DNA of 64,000 nt from Siphonodentalium dalli (lineage: Eukaryota > Mollusca > Scaphopoda > Gadilida > Siphonodentaliidae), in contig CP136064.1 in the NCBI GenBank assembly GCA_032622095.1, forward strand, positions 36,320,426-36,384,425, given 5' to 3'. Shown here in pieces: positions 1-13,345 of the stretch (position 1 is its first letter; each line of letters begins with the position of its first letter). The position numbers and the translations under genes were made by a program. Below the pieces are notes generated by a model. That model saw only the letters and a list, made by a program, of their open reading frames with translations. It had not been told where the DNA came from and ran no database searches.

Positions 1-1129
1 TATTCTCCATAGGCGACAGTGTTAATATCCGGGGCTATGCTCGATTCCTTGTGAATACTGGAACTTTCTAACCTAGTAAATTTTGAAGAATGGCTCTTCG
101 GACCCAATATGACCCAAACAAATTAATAGCTCCGTGTGCCTTTTCCGTCTTTAAATGTACCGCTTTTGATACTGCCCTAATTCCGCACAAAAAAACCATC
201 ACCAAATTTTCAATCATACCCCCATTAAATGCCAGGTTAATTATTTCACCCACTCTGTATCAATATTCACCTAGGTATAATATTTTCATGGTGGCTTTGA
301 TTTTTTCTTGTTTTAGCATTAATTTTATCCCAATCATAATCAACCATTCAGCTGCCAGATGTGATTTTATGCTGATTTGAGTGTGGGTGACAGCACACCA
401 GGGGGGGTAATTTTTTATATTTGGTGTACTATAAGCTATAAGTAGTCATTTGGTGCCAGCGTCATAATTATTATGACTTGATTTAGCCCACCTCAATTTG
501 GGATGTGCCATGGGCGAACACGAAACTGATATCATAGCCTATTCCTTACAAGCCAAAATTGGCCTGGCATGCATACTTTGAAATTTCTCAACCGCTAGTA
601 ATCGTGGAGTAACCGTGATTTCTATTTCACCGAATAGTCCAAACTTGCACACTTCCGCGACTAGAACTAGCCTATATTCAAACAAATGTGTGTTACGCTT
701 CATCCAACAGATTGAGAATTAGCCAGTTGCCAATATTTTGACCATACTCACTTTGGGATCCGGTCATTATATGTGGTATATTTATTAGGAAATTTACGTC
801 TTCCAACTGTCGTTGTAATACCATAGTATTCAGCTCTTGTTCTACGTGAATTTACAAAGTACATGTATATAGATTGGAACATATTTAACAGGATTCGTGG
901 CATCTCCTCTTATTTGTTCACCCGGAAATTATATTGTTCTTCGTGCATGAAGAGGCTGTTGAATAAATGTAAGTTCAGGGTCATATGGTCACGATACCCG
1001 GCATACGCTGATATCTAAACACACACAAGGTTCGATGCTGTCATTGCGCCCTCTTATGGTGTAGATTGACAAGTATATATGTCCTGCCGTAGGAGGTGAA
1101 GTACTAAATGTGATTATAAGAAACGTACT
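1..1129. other. no recognisable feature
   Basis: AT-rich sequence with only short chance reading frames. I see no domain, inverted-repeat pair or tandem repeat here. Confidence 0.5.
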
Positions 1130-1370
1130 CGGTATTTTCGTACTTGAACCATGTAACGAACGACAATTTTGGCTTGATTATTATGTCATACAATGGCCGT
1201 TGCATGTTTGGCGATGAACCTTTCAACCGATTGGAACATATGCGCCCTTTGTGAACACATATCATGTAACGTAACGAAGATCGATTCATATTCTGCAATG
1301 CAGTGGCCATTGCATGTTTGGCGATGAACCTTTTAACCAATTGGAACGTATGCCCCCTTTTTGAACACAA
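1130..1370. repeat. two-copy tandem duplication, unit about 118 bp
   Basis: The motif tggccgttgcatgtttggcg near 1191 recurs as tggccattgcatgtttggcg near 1309. Both copies are followed by gatgaacctttyaacc, ttggaac and a tatgc-cccttt-tgaacac stretch, with atgtaacgaacga or atgtaacgtaacgaa upstream of each. The copies differ at scattered bases, so this is an old local duplication of unknown role. Confidence 0.75.
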
Positions 1371-2110
1371 CCAATTGGGAAAATAAATTATAAATATGAG
1401 ATATTATTACAAGTATTTAAATTTCCGTCTTTCTCACTAAATATTGTAATTAAATTTTTCAAAATGAAGTTACATAAAAATTACAATTAAATCAAATGCA
1501 AAAAACAATTTCTGTCGAAAGTTACGACAGAGCTGAATTTTTTATTATTTTTTTTTCAATGCTGAAAATAAGATTTACTAGCTTGCCCGACAACTAGTAC
1601 CTGAAATACAATCAAAATTCACTTTCACACAAAATGTTAGATTGGTGAACATAACTATTAGTGTTAGTATGAACATTGAATTTGTGCGATGGGACACCTA
1701 CGTGCGATACAAATACTGATGCGATAAATTTATTTACCACCAATTTGAAGATAACCGACCGTCTTTATTACGGTAATTACAATTTCACGATAAACCGACA
1801 ACGCGATTTCAGAATGAAAGCATTTAGGATAGTCGTGGAGTGACGTCTCACAATTACTTTGTCAATGCAAAATAACAATGACATGTCAATATCAATACCA
1901 AATTTCAAAATGTCTTATTCAAATTCACTTGTAACAATTTCGCTGCAACAGAAATACAATCTTCCCAATCTTATGGCACAATAACATCACAGATATGTCG
2001 CAAATAGCAACAGTTTGTTGAATAGGATTGTCATTCCTTCCACAGTCCACATAAAATTGTCAGAATTTAACAAACATGTGTGTCTCTCCTGAAGTCGCGA
2101 ATTCCGGGAC
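1371..2110. other. no recognisable feature
   Basis: AT-rich sequence without a credible coding frame or repeat that I could identify. Confidence 0.5.
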
Positions 2111-2113
2111 TTA

Positions 2114-3489
2114 GGGTCTATTCTCATTGCACACGCGCGTGCGATTAATCGCAGCGTTTTTTAAGGTCGAGCGACTCTATATGTGTGTTCGATTGCATTC
2201 CTTCATCCCACTGCTAAGTGGTCCCCCAATAGGGGTGGGGGTCTGACGAACTCATTCATACACAGAGCTAGGGTGGGTTGGAGGCTGATAAAGTACTTTT
2301 GGTTGGGGGTGACATATTAACTTTAATTTTCCTCAGTTAGATTTACTCAGGTATAATTTGAGTATAACTAGCCGTGCCATCAAAATGACATAAGTTTTGA
2401 GGACACAATTTATATCTAGATAATTATAATTAAAAATAGAGGGTTCAATTCCATGTAGTTGGGCATAAATATGCATATTTTATTCCAGCTTGTAACGAAC
2501 ATAACACTATATAGTACGAACACAACACAGATTACAGGAGTTTTGTGTATAGTATTGTTATTATCACTCAATATTATCAAAAGTGTACGATTCAAGTGGT
2601 TGAATTAGGTCTGACAAAAATCGTCTTTCTGAATAAAGCTCATTTAAAACAGTTGTACTCAAACATTATATCCAGTACAAATTATGGGGAAATAGGGGAT
2701 GAGACCCCAGTTTGTTGGAGGAAAAACAAATAGATTTGCATGCAGGGAGGATGGTAGACCCATGGTTGGGAGGGATTTTCATGTTAACCCTGTGTATGAA
2801 CGTTTTTTTCTTTCTTCAGCCCCCCCCCCCCCCCCCTCCCCCATCATCGAGTGCTTATTTGTATAGCCGCTGGCAACAGTGACAACACGGTACTATAATT
2901 TATAATTGACGAACCACCATTCAAATAGAATAATTGATGGGACTCAGAAGTCGACCTTAAGAGTCACAAACGCACCGTTTAAGGTCTCATTCTGTCGCCA
3001 GGACGCTGTTCGCATGAACGATTGATTTCAATTTGATTGTCATCATTCGGCGGCTTATCATCAGTGATCGCACATGCTAAACGGCACATTACTATCACTC
3101 TATATATATATTCACAATGTTGGGTACAGTTTTGCGCGAGACTGACAGGTAATATAATTCGATTGAATTCTACAAAAATCACCACGGATGCTAGCTATAC
3201 GTAGGAAACTTCTTTCCAAGCCATTTCCTTCCCGTACATTTATTATTTTATCGCCCATCAGTTATGAGAATGACTGTACCCGGATAGTATATGTGACCGA
3301 GTGAACCATGCCATTCTCTGTAACGGCTATCTCAATGACGAGGCTGATTGCAATAATGATTGGTCACGAATAGGACGTGGCTGATTGAGGAAGATAATTT
3401 ATCACGAATCGCACTGCGTTAATATGTTAACACGCACCTTAAAAAACGCTGCGATTAATCGCACGCGCGTGTGCAATGAGAATAGACCC
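2114..3489. mobile_element. non-autonomous PIF/Harbinger-like DNA transposon
   Basis: Two terminal inverted repeats of about 50 bp match almost base for base: 2114-2166 (gggtctattctcattgcaca...) and the reverse complement of 3438-3489. The trinucleotide TTA sits directly outside both ends (2111-2113 and 3490-3492), as expected of a 3-bp target-site duplication. A TTA/TAA duplication with ends starting GGG is characteristic of PIF/Harbinger elements. The 1376-bp body holds a C-run at about 2819-2836 and short frames but no recognisable nuclease or Myb-like gene, so the element would depend on transposase in trans. The near-identity of the ends suggests fairly recent movement. The superfamily call rests only on the ends and the duplication length. 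Confidence 0.8.
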
Positions 3490-3492
3490 TTA

Positions 3493-6214
3493 CACAAGGT
3501 CGTCGTTTCCAAACGCTACTCCTTTTGGCAGTTGGCACAACATTTAGTTACGAAATGTTGGTTACGAAACTCACTGGATTGGAAGTGAAGGCACTTAAGC
3601 ACATGTTCAATTTGTATAATATCACAAATTAGAAATAAACACAGTCCGAAGTTGGGCGCCACTGTCGCAGGGATTCCTTTCTCATGGAAATCGTTATATG
3701 CATATATATTTTTGGTACGCATATGTATACACGACAGTCAAATAATTGTATGAGTCCGAGAAACATGTGGATATATCTAATTTCTTCGCCATGAGGGTTG
3801 GATGTGAATAATGGAAAGGTATCACCTTAACATGTCTTTATATATATATATATATTGGATGATATAGGTATACAGCGCTGTATAAATGTCGTGCTACAGG
3901 TATACATGTGTCTAGCTTCTACAGATCTTCGGAATTCCTCTTGCCGGTGAGACAAAAGACACTCCCAACTATCTGTATCGGCCTTCCATTATTAGCGAGT
4001 TTTCGATACCCGTTCGACGGGAACGGGTACGGGTAAATCTGTGAACATCGTGACGGTCACTTGGGTACTTTCAATGCAGCACATAAAGCGATAGCGAATT
4101 GAAACGGGTAGATTTGTCCCATTGACCGGTAGCCTTTCACTACGATTTTCTCACTCAAAGGTCCATGAATTCCATGAAATTCCAGTCAGCTATGCGTTAA
4201 CCTATTTATTGAAAGATTTCATGGGCAAATATTATTGATAAAGTTGTCATTTTAACCCAGGATTTGTGTTCAAATTCTCGAGGCGGCTTCTAGCACTTAG
4301 ATAAATACGGAAGGCCGATTTTTTTTCAATAACAACTTTGTTCATTGCATTAATGACAGGTTGTGATTAATAGAGTGAGTAGATGGTGCTATAGACGCCC
4401 ATTGCAGGGACATGGCTATATAGATGGTATGCGCGTTAGGAAGGGTGTCCACCTTCGAATTTCTAACTACACATCTCGAACCATATCAAATTCACAAGTT
4501 TGCGCGTAAATCAACCCCTCCCCTTGGCTGCATGGCATCAAGCTTTCCAATTGTTGGACATTTTGAGACCTGACACCCCCCCCAAGCTTGAACAATTTCC
4601 AACTGTTTCTGACAGCCATTTTAGTCCAAATTTTGTTACCAAAAATAGGGAAATATGCAAATGTTGGTCTAAAAACTACAAATTATCCACTAATAAATTG
4701 TTCGAAAATCAAACTACGAAAACAATTTCAACCTATTGTTTGTGTGAAATTTCCAACAAATGTTGTGTCAGGTATATCAAATTTCCCAATGTTGAACATT
4801 TGACCAAAGTTGGGGAGGGGGGGGGGGGTAAGACACCCATGTCGTCATGTCCCTGTCTCAACCCATTGTACAAGGACATAAATATATCGTGGATTTATTT
4901 ATGCATTGCACATTTGAATACAATTACCGTTTAGTTACCTTATCGTATGTAGGTGGGAACTGATTTCTCATTTTAATATATATTCACTATCTGAACGGAC
5001 ATGGCGCTTTGAACCACAATACTTGTGTATACTGTAGTGGGGATAATATAGGTCGCCAAATACACGAAATACCTATACATACTCTACAAAATCTAAGCAT
5101 ATAAGCAGAGCGAGTTTCAGCTGTTTCTGTGTTTCGCACAGAAGTGAAGCAAACGCTCTTTATTCAATCCGTATTATAAACAGACTACATTTTGACACCT
5201 TTTTTGTTACCAAGTTAAACATTTCAACCTACCTCCGGGTTTAGATCCCGACAACAATCCCAATTATTGGGATAAATATTCCCTTGCCCCGACGGGCCGA
5301 CCCTTCGATCTGTTGAAAGATTCCAAACAAGGGTTTACTTACAGCTACTGAAACCGATCAGACGGTCCCCATATCATAAAGTTACAACAAGAACATTTCT
5401 TCAAAATACGCTTTTGTTATCAGAATCGATTAATTACAACAAAATAATGCTAACTGCTGTCAACTATAGTATAAAATTTTGGCCGCATTACCACTTGATT
5501 TTAGAGTTAAGCATCTTCGTCCGCAATTTTGTCCGAGACCGTCGGTTTTATGACTCTTTTCTGGGCCACAAATAATTACACAATTCAAGAAATAACAAAC
5601 TTCAAAAATCGATATCTGATCGCTCTGCGCTTTGATGGTGGGTTCCTCGATTCGAATCAAATATTTAGTTTTACCCCCGAAGCCAAAACAAAATAGTAAC
5701 TTGGGAGCGTTAATTCGGATTATGCATCTTTAATATGACTAAATAATCCCCAACTAAAGTATTATATCGAACTGAAAGTACATGTAGGAAAATATTAGAC
5801 CCTTGGTCTAAAACAATACATTTTACATGGAATATTGGTTGGACATTTTAACTATATATAACGTAATTGTATATTTGAGCTATCATAATCTATTTTCTAA
5901 GTTTAAAAATTCCAACCGATTTATTGTCAACACTCGATCGGTCTATGACTTGTAGAATCCAATTGTTGAAAATGTTACCAATATGAGTGAAAGAAAAGCA
6001 ACATCCTCTTCCAACTGCCACCTAGCTCGTCCTTGATGAAAGCAACTGATTACCATGGGGCTCATCTAATCTAAATACACATTTCCAACAACCCATAACG
6101 CTAAGTATAACATAGGCCAATAACGCGACTAACAATCTATATCATAATATCTTTTTTGTTGCAGTTGGCTCACCATACATTACCAGTCGATGTGATGAAT
6201 TCTACCGGTAAAAC
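3493..6214. other. no gene; low-complexity patches
   Basis: Contains a short TA tract near 3838-3855 and cgggtacgggta-type motifs near 4010-4140 that resemble the core of the hairpin at 6215-6297. A stretch at about 4560-4850 ends in a G-run and looks like a decayed dispersed repeat. No supported coding region was found. Confidence 0.45.
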
Positions 6215-6297
6215 AGTTTGCGATTTCAAAACGTGTACCGGTACGGGTAGCTACCCGTACGCGTACCGGTACCCGTACCGGTTTGAAATCGCAAACT
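6215..6297. repeat. small inverted-repeat element with 16-bp perfect ends
   Basis: The 16-mer agtttgcgatttcaaa at 6215-6230 is exactly inverted at 6282-6297. The 51-bp interior is itself built from palindromic accggtacgggta / tacccgtaccggt motifs. The whole 83 bp can fold into a hairpin. It may be a miniature transposon remnant; I saw no target duplication. Confidence 0.7.
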
Positions 6298-6513
6298 CGC
6301 TATTACTTAAGACATTATATAAATAGAAATGATGGCTGAACAAGCCAAATATATTTGCGACCCTTTCGCTACGAGGGAGGTTTGAGAAAGAGATCGAACT
6401 CCGATAACGAGGTTGTGACGTAACAACAAAACGCGGGAAAAACGGACCAATTTAAAAGCGGTTTACTAAATTTGGTTAGGTGTGTAGTTTTTATTGGTTA
6501 ATAGCGAGCCCGA

Positions 6514-6538
6514 AACGAGACCCCGCAGGGGTCTCGTT
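6514..6538. repeat. perfect 11-bp stem, 3-nt loop hairpin
   Basis: aacgagacccc (6514-6524), gca, then ggggtctcgtt (6528-6538) is an exact short palindrome. It resembles a rho-independent terminator in shape, but the context is eukaryotic, has no T-run and no gene, so no terminator role is assigned. Confidence 0.6.
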
Positions 6539-6539
6539 C

Positions 6540-9020
6540 GCGAGCGATAAGCATATACGTGTACGCGAAATCAACGCTATACTATTCGATGTTTTGGCGG
6601 GAAATCTATAAATATCGATTTGTTACTAAATATACTGACCTATTTAAATTAACGTTACTTATCAATTGCCAATCAAAATTAACGTTACTTATTAGTTACG
6701 ACGTTGACCTAGTGACCTAGAGACTACAGACTCCAGTATGATCCAGTATCCGGTTCCACCTCAAAGTTCATAATAATTAACATAAGTCATAACTGATTAT
6801 TTATAAGTGGTCAGGAGCAAAGGTGAGTTAGACTCCATTATAAATATCGAAATATTGTAAATTTGTGGATGATATTTTTCCATAAATATGTCAACAACTT
6901 ACATTTGTTACAACTTACAAGAGACGAAAAGTGCTGAAATTCGAAACGGCAATTGTAATTTGTAGTAAGTTGTAATTGTTCTGTAAAGGTTTTGTGTTCA
7001 TATTTCATTCAATTATTACAAATATTTGACTCGAAACACAATTCTAGTTTGCCTATTGTACATTTGGAGCTTGTCTTTAATTTTCTATAGACGTTTTCAC
7101 ATAAAAGATTGATGGAATAGTGTCAAAGCTCGAAGCCAACAAACCGGAATTATATTTATAACTTAATCAACCAATATTCAGCGGTTCCCCTTTAATTTTA
7201 AATCGACGGTTACCAAGGAAATCCAAAAGTACTGCTCATCCTAACATCGGCGAGATAAAAAATAGTTCGCAACATTTTTATCATTTGAGTCATTATATTC
7301 ACACAGGAAAGAAGGAATATAATTATGTAGTGTATTAAATTGTTGGCCAAATTTGTGTTTTTGTGCAAAAGCGAATGAAATACAAGCTTGTGCAATTTGT
7401 GGTGAATTATTAAGCAAAACAATTATGTCAATAGTCCGCAGACATGACATTGAAATATCTATTTTGTGTAATCTGATCGACAGAACACGAATATTTGTCA
7501 AGACGGAGAAATGCACATCACTGTCACTGTGGTAAGCATTTTGTGCCAATTTACGAACACCATTTGAACATGATATTTTATAGAAAAGTTTAGCCAGACA
7601 AGCCACAACTTGGCACAAGAATGTTCAAAGGTTGCCGACGATTTTCAATTTCAGCGATTTCGCACAAAAAATAACAAAGTTACAATGGCAATGCCTTTGA
7701 CAAATGACCGCTAAATTGCTAATCATGATATAAATTGAGAAATGATGTTTCGCAAGATTAACTACATGTAGATGTACTATTTTAATGTATGCAAAATAGC
7801 ATGACCATACGAATAATCAGTAAATAGAAGTTTATGCATGTTTAAAATTAATTTTCCTAAATTCGCTGCATCTGGACTGTAGCCTGTAGCCTAGTGTAGG
7901 TCACTAGCTCAGTACTGACAGTAGCTGTTGTCAGTGTTGATATTTCAGTGCAGCAACCAATTCTGGTTAGAGGCACACTGGTCCAGGTGCTACCACGGCT
8001 GAGTAACTTTAAATTAACCCCTGTGGTACTGGTACAGTCAGTGGTAGGGCCTGACGAAGATTCAATTCAATTTCGAATCTTAGTTCTTACATTCTGATTT
8101 GAAAGCGGTCGTGTGATTAGGGATATTTCGAATCTTTGTATACCACTTACAAGTCTTTTATCACCGGGAATAGACTGCATAATAAATTTATATCAAAAAC
8201 ATCATTATATCCCCTTGAGTCTCCTTCCACGACCATCGGGGACCTCCGTATAGTCCAATGTGTATCTATAGTATAGGCTAAGTTGCCCAATAGCCCACTG
8301 CTCTGACATATGTATTGGCCTCCCAGTCCCGGCGCTGGTTACTCGTGGAAGGTCTGTGTGTTACTCGTGCAACCTGCTGGTACCGGTAGGTCTGTGATGG
8401 TTCACGTGTTCATCACGGTTGTACCATAATCGTGGCGCAGTCTAGTGTTGAAACGATTAGTGAATTTCAAAGTCGACTTAGTCGAGGCCCAAAAGTCACG
8501 TTGCGTCGACTAGTCGGTACCCGATATCAAAACTTTCAAACATAACATGGTACGGAAAATTCATTGTACATGGGGTACACTGATGACTGATGCAATGACG
8601 GTCTATTCGACTCTATTGCATAGCGCATTTCCCTGCATAGACACCAATTTATTTGGGAAATAATATAGTAAACATCTTAATATTTATCCAACACACTGAA
8701 TGTAATTATATAATTAGACATGTGGTGGATAATGATTAAAAACACAATCATTTATACAGGTTTTAAATTTATTATCGGCGTTCGAGATTTCGTTTAGGGA
8801 TCACCAATAAACTGGTGCCGAGCGGTGTCACTATAAAATGTTAATGATCCGACTAAATACGCCCTATAGTATAGGCTACGACGTTGTAGAATACCGGTAC
8901 GATAACCTAAACCAGTTCTTAAATCCAGTATCATTTATATACGGTAGCACCAATGACGTCACCTTAACTTCATCCTTAAGCGACCTTCACACAGATCGCA
9001 TCATAACCCGACGGTGCATT
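6540..9020. other. no recognisable gene or element
   Basis: Mixed AT-rich sequence. Minor direct and inverted motifs (for example gtcgacttagtcga near 8472) were seen but do not define an element. Short open frames near 7210-7620 overlap on both strands and show no protein family. Confidence 0.45.
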
Positions 9021-10075
9021 TTTTTACCCCCCCCCCACAAGTCATTTTGAGGTCATTCGGCCAAAAAACATGGCTGCCAGTGGTCATCTTATATTTCAAA
9101 ATTTGCAACAAAATACAACATGATAACTGCCTGTAGTCAGTTTAGCAGTGGCCATCTTGGATTTCAAAATTTGCAACAAAATACAACACAATAACTGCAT
9201 GGAGTCAGTTTAGCAGTTATAATTACATTATTTCTCTTATTCTAAGGTGTTTTAAGCCAAACTCATTGCAAAAACTGCTAAAACAAACTCTGACATTGCG
9301 AAAAAAAACTTGCAGGACAAAAATTGTTTGTTGGTCCTATGGACCAACAAACCCCGGCATACGTGCCCGGAAAAATGTTTATCCCCCCCCTGTTTTTGGC
9401 AGATTTTTATGACCATTTTTTTACCCCCCCCCCAAGTCATTTTGAGGTCATTCGGCCAAAAAACATGGCTGCCAGTGGTCATCTTATATTTCAAAATTTG
9501 CAACAAAATACAACATGATAACTGCCTGTAGTCTGTTTAGCAGTGGCCATCTTGGATTTCAAAATTTGCAACAAAATACAACACAATAACTGCATGGAGT
9601 CAGTTTAGCAGTTATAATTACATTATTTCTCTTATTCTAAGGTGTTTTAAGCCAAACTCATTGCAAAAACTGCTAAAACAAACTCTGACATTGCGAAAAA
9701 AAAACTTGCAGGACAAAAATTGTTTGTTGGTCCTATGGACCACCCACCCCGGCATACGTGCCCGGAAAAATGTTTATCCCCCCCCTGTTTTTGGCAGATT
9801 TTTATGACCATTTTTATACCCCCCCCCCCAAGTCATTTTGAGGTCATTCGGCCAAAAAACATGGCTGCCAGTGGTCATCTTATATTTCAAAATTTGCAAC
9901 AAAATACAACATGATAACTGCCTGTAGTCAGTTTAGCAGTTAGAATTACATAATTTCTCTTATTCTAAGGTGTTTTAAGCCAAACTCATTGCAAAAACAG
10001 CTAAAAGACTTGCAGGAACAAAAATGGTGAGTTGCGGAAAAAATTGTTTGTTGGTCCCATGGATGACCCACCCTC
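9021..10075. repeat. tandem repeat, about 395-bp unit, nearly three copies
   Basis: Each copy starts with a T/C homopolymer stretch and then caagtcattttgaggtcatt (about 9021, 9414 and 9810). It continues through a ggccaaaaaacatggctgcc box and ends near ttgcaggacaaaaattgttt. Within a unit a ~75-bp block (gcagtggccatcttggattt, fused to ttgcaacaaaatacaaca) is itself duplicated. The third copy lacks one of the two inner blocks. Copies are nearly identical, so amplification is recent. The catggctgccag box links it to the arrays at 11.9-12.9 and 14.7-15.3 kb. Confidence 0.9.
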
Positions 10076-10639
10076 CCCGATATACCGGTACATGCCTGGA
10101 ATTTTTTTTTTGCCCACCTCGGAGTTTACTCCTGCTCGCATTAATGTTTTACTTTATCGATGTACATGTATGGTAAGATGTATTTCATCGAGTTACTGGA
10201 TATGGATTTGGGGTTTTATATCATCAAAACACGTCATTGGTAGAGTGTCCCATATAGAATGACCCATGTTTTTTGTTCAAATTCTCGAGAAGTGTCTGCA
10301 GTGAAAGTTTTACTGAATGAAACTTAAATTTACCCCAAAATTCCAAATGCAATCAACTAAGATTGTGTTTTTCTCAAGAACTGATATCTGAATTTTCTCC
10401 GAACTACTGCCACAGCATACTTTAAATAGGCATTGCCTATCATATACATCTTCCATTGGTTGGTATAACTTCTAAATTGACTACATGTACATGTACTTTT
10501 ATCTAATTAGACTAGCCCTGGTGTGGAAAATTCTTAAATTTTATAGCCCGATGTGCTGTTTACCGACGCCTGCACCGGGGTTTACTGTCCGCAGTTGGTA
10601 TTCTAGGATGACCAGCATGTTAATTTTGTGAGGTAAACA

Positions 10640-11425
10640 AACTTAACAAGAAAACCCGTGAAAACAAAACAAAATCATATTTAATGTTTTAAGTTATTTC
10701 CTTCATAAAAAGGATCTTCGTGATAATGAACCCTCTCAATACTTTAGAATATAGAATTAACCTTAAAATAACAAAAACCTTCGGAATAGAGAACCTTCGG
10801 AATAGAGAACCTTCGGAATAGCGAACCTTCGGAATAGTGAACCTTCGGAATAGTGAACCTTCGGAATAGCGAACATTCAGAGAACCTTCGGAATAGTGGA
10901 CCTTCGGGATAGCGAACCTTCGGAATAGAGACATGCCCCCAATATTCATATTATATGCCCAGAGTTAAAAGGTATGGGCCCATAAATTTCTAAATTTTGC
11001 CCTTAAAATATTGAACCCCAAATTGGAGCCCGCACAGAACAGAACTTAAGTCAACTGTACCTGTGTCATGTCCCAATGCAGGAGGGTCCATATATACCGC
11101 AACATTCATATTATATGCCAAGAATTCGAGGTATGGGCACACGTAATGACATTAAATCTCAAGAAAACCCGCGAGAACAAAACAAAATCACATTTAATGT
11201 TTTAAGTTATTTCCTTCATAAAAAGAATTTTCGTGATAATGAACCCTCTCAATACTTTAGAATATAGAATTAACCTTAAACAAAAACCTTCGGAATAGAG
11301 AACCTTCGGAATAGCGAAACTTCGGAATAGTGAACCTTCGAAATAGCAAATATTCAGAATAGTCAATAGAGAACCTTCGGAATAGTGGACCTTCAGAATA
11401 GCGACCTTCAGAATAGAGACATGTC
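10640..11425. repeat. duplicated ~510-bp block with a 16-bp minisatellite
   Basis: About 120 bp at 10648-10767 (attatttccttcataaaa-like text, then ccctctcaatactttagaat) recurs at 11160-11280 with few changes. Each copy leads into an array of ccttcggaatagcgaa-type 15-16 bp units, about ten at 10782-10930 and about nine more degenerate ones at 11287-11421. Unit variants change mainly at the agag/agcg/agtg position. On the minus strand the units read open as a repeating peptide. I consider that a by-product of the unit sequence, not a gene. Confidence 0.88.
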
Positions 11426-11879
11426 CCCCAATTACACCGGTGGCGTAAACACATGTGCTAATCTTTGTCGGACTATCGTGACTCTATCGGTACGGTTTAC
11501 TCAAGTACGAGAAATACCTAATCACCCATAATGCATTCGCCCATTGGTCCACGCGTATATAAAATTACCAAAACATCTTACACCTGTGGCGTAAATGAAA
11601 GCAAATTTCAATTAGGCCAAAACTTTGTCTGGATGGCAGCCTTCTTAATTCAGATTGTTTGGTCTAACTGGGCTGTCACTCAGGTTCAATTAGTCATTTA
11701 CTTACCGGGTAGGACAATATAGTATCATCAGGGGTGGCCGGTGGGGGCTGGAAATATCTACAGTTCACCTTGTCCTTAGTATACTACCATTAATGTGAAG
11801 CAGGCCCGTATAGAAGCGTCGTATATGGGCAGCACAAAAGGGGACGGGTAGCGGAGCGCGTTACAGGCCCCTGTGGTTT
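11426..11879. other. no recognisable feature
   Basis: No supported gene. A short open frame at 11531-11722 (+) has no family resemblance I recognise. Confidence 0.45.
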
Positions 11880-12860
11880 TTAGCTCAACTTACTTTGTAA
11901 GTTTGAGCTATTGCCATTGGTTGGCGTCCGTATGTGCGTGTGTCCGTCAACAATTTCCTTGGCGCGGGCTACATGTCGTACCTTTTGTCTGGTCTTTATG
12001 AAATTGTCATGAATGTTGACATTGACATGTAGATGGGAACGAATGATTTTGGGGTCGTTTGTCCAAAAAACATGGCCACCAGCAGCCATCTTGGATTTTA
12101 CTCTTTACATGTACATGACTAAATCCTTTGGAGTGGGCTACAGGTCATAGCTTTTGTCGGATCTTCATTAAATTTGTCATGGATGTTAACAATGACATGT
12201 AGTTGGGTACAAGTCGTTTTGGTGTTATTTGGCCAAAAAACATTGCCGCCAGCAGCCATCTTGGATTTTACTATTTGCATGACTAAATCCTTTGACACAG
12301 GCTACAGGTCGTACCTTTGGTCAGATCATTATGAGATGTGTCATGGCTGTTGACATTGACATGTACCCGGTAGATGGGAACGAGTCATTTTGGTGTCGGT
12401 CGGCCAAAAAACATGGCTGCCAGCGGCCATCTTGGATTTCAAAATTCAATCCATTAGCACGGCCTACAGGTCTTATCTTTTGTCGGATCATCATTAAATT
12501 TATCATGGATGTTAATATTGACATGTAGATGGGAACGGGTAATTTTGGGGTCGTTCGGTCGAAAAATATGGCCGCCAGCAGCCATCTTGGATTTTACTCT
12601 TTGCATGACTAAATCCTTTGGCAAGGGCTACAAGTCATATCTTTTGTCGGATCATCATGAAATTTGTGATGGATGTTAACAATGACATGTAAATGGGAAC
12701 GAGTCTTTTTGGGGTCATTTGGCAAAAAAGCATGGCTGCTGGTGGCCATCTTGGATTTTAATCTTTGCATAACTACCGGTAGGCCTTTCAACTTTCCACA
12801 TTCCTAATCACTCCATTGACCTTAACACATGAAATTATTCCCTTTCCAAGTTGAGCTACA
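11880..12860. repeat. array of ~165-bp units carrying a CCATCTTGG box
   Basis: Five degenerate units place ccatcttggatttt at about 12086, 12256, 12427, 12582 and 12746, a spacing of 155-171 bp. Each unit also has a ctacaggtcgtaccttttgt-like box, a gttgacattgacatgtagatggga-like box and aaaaacatggccgccagc before the ccatcttgg box. The array is introduced by gagctattgccattggttgg and ends at ttccaagttgagcta near 12846-12855, so the outer gagcta motifs may mark element boundaries. The repeat resembles dispersed repeats common in marine invertebrate genomes; no protein is encoded. Confidence 0.85.
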
Positions 12861-13123
12861 GTGTCATTGGCACTTTCATCAGTAATGTGTTTACTGTTGT
12901 AAGGCCAAAATAAATTGAATGCGTGTTTCCGTTAACGAGCCCAAAAAAATATGGGCTGCTGGCGATAGGCTTTTCATTTTATTTTATTTTTTCATTTTAT
13001 TTTGTTATGGTCTCGTGTGGGCCATACCTAACCACCATCAATTTCATCAAACACCATACAATGACCCAGAGCAACTGATATATTGAGGGGAAACATATAA
13101 AACAGTTAAACAGTAGACAGTTT

Positions 13124-13345
13124 ACTAAAATTACTTTAATAAACCTGAAACAGGCACTGCCTTGCCATGTGGCTTGGCCACAACAGGCATCAGTCCTGCA
13201 TTGAAACAATTAATACAAATAGGGAAAACTGTCCTGTAATGTTTTTTCAGAGATGTTTTTACATCCCATTGGGAGTCCTGCACAATGGGCACAGGTATCA
13301 ATGGCCCCAAGGGCTGCCCCATAATATCCCAATTCTATTGGAGAC
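13124..13345 (-). pseudogene. possible gene fragment, unassigned
   Basis: A minus-strand frame from about 13343 down to a stop near 13131 gives ~70 residues with balanced, non-repetitive composition. It includes two cysteines spaced C-X2-C near its middle (PICINCFN) and a PVVAKPHGKAVPV stretch. That looks more protein-like than surrounding chance frames. I do not recognise the family. A stop codon lies just upstream in frame and no splice signal could be confirmed. It could be an exon, a retrotransposon scrap or chance. Confidence 0.22.

Noticed and set aside
6514-6538. Rho-independent terminator
   Set aside because: No T-run and no upstream gene; the sequence is not bacterial.
10689-11454. 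Minus-strand frames with repeated peptide units
   Set aside because: Products of the 16-bp minisatellite. Unit length variation breaks the frame.
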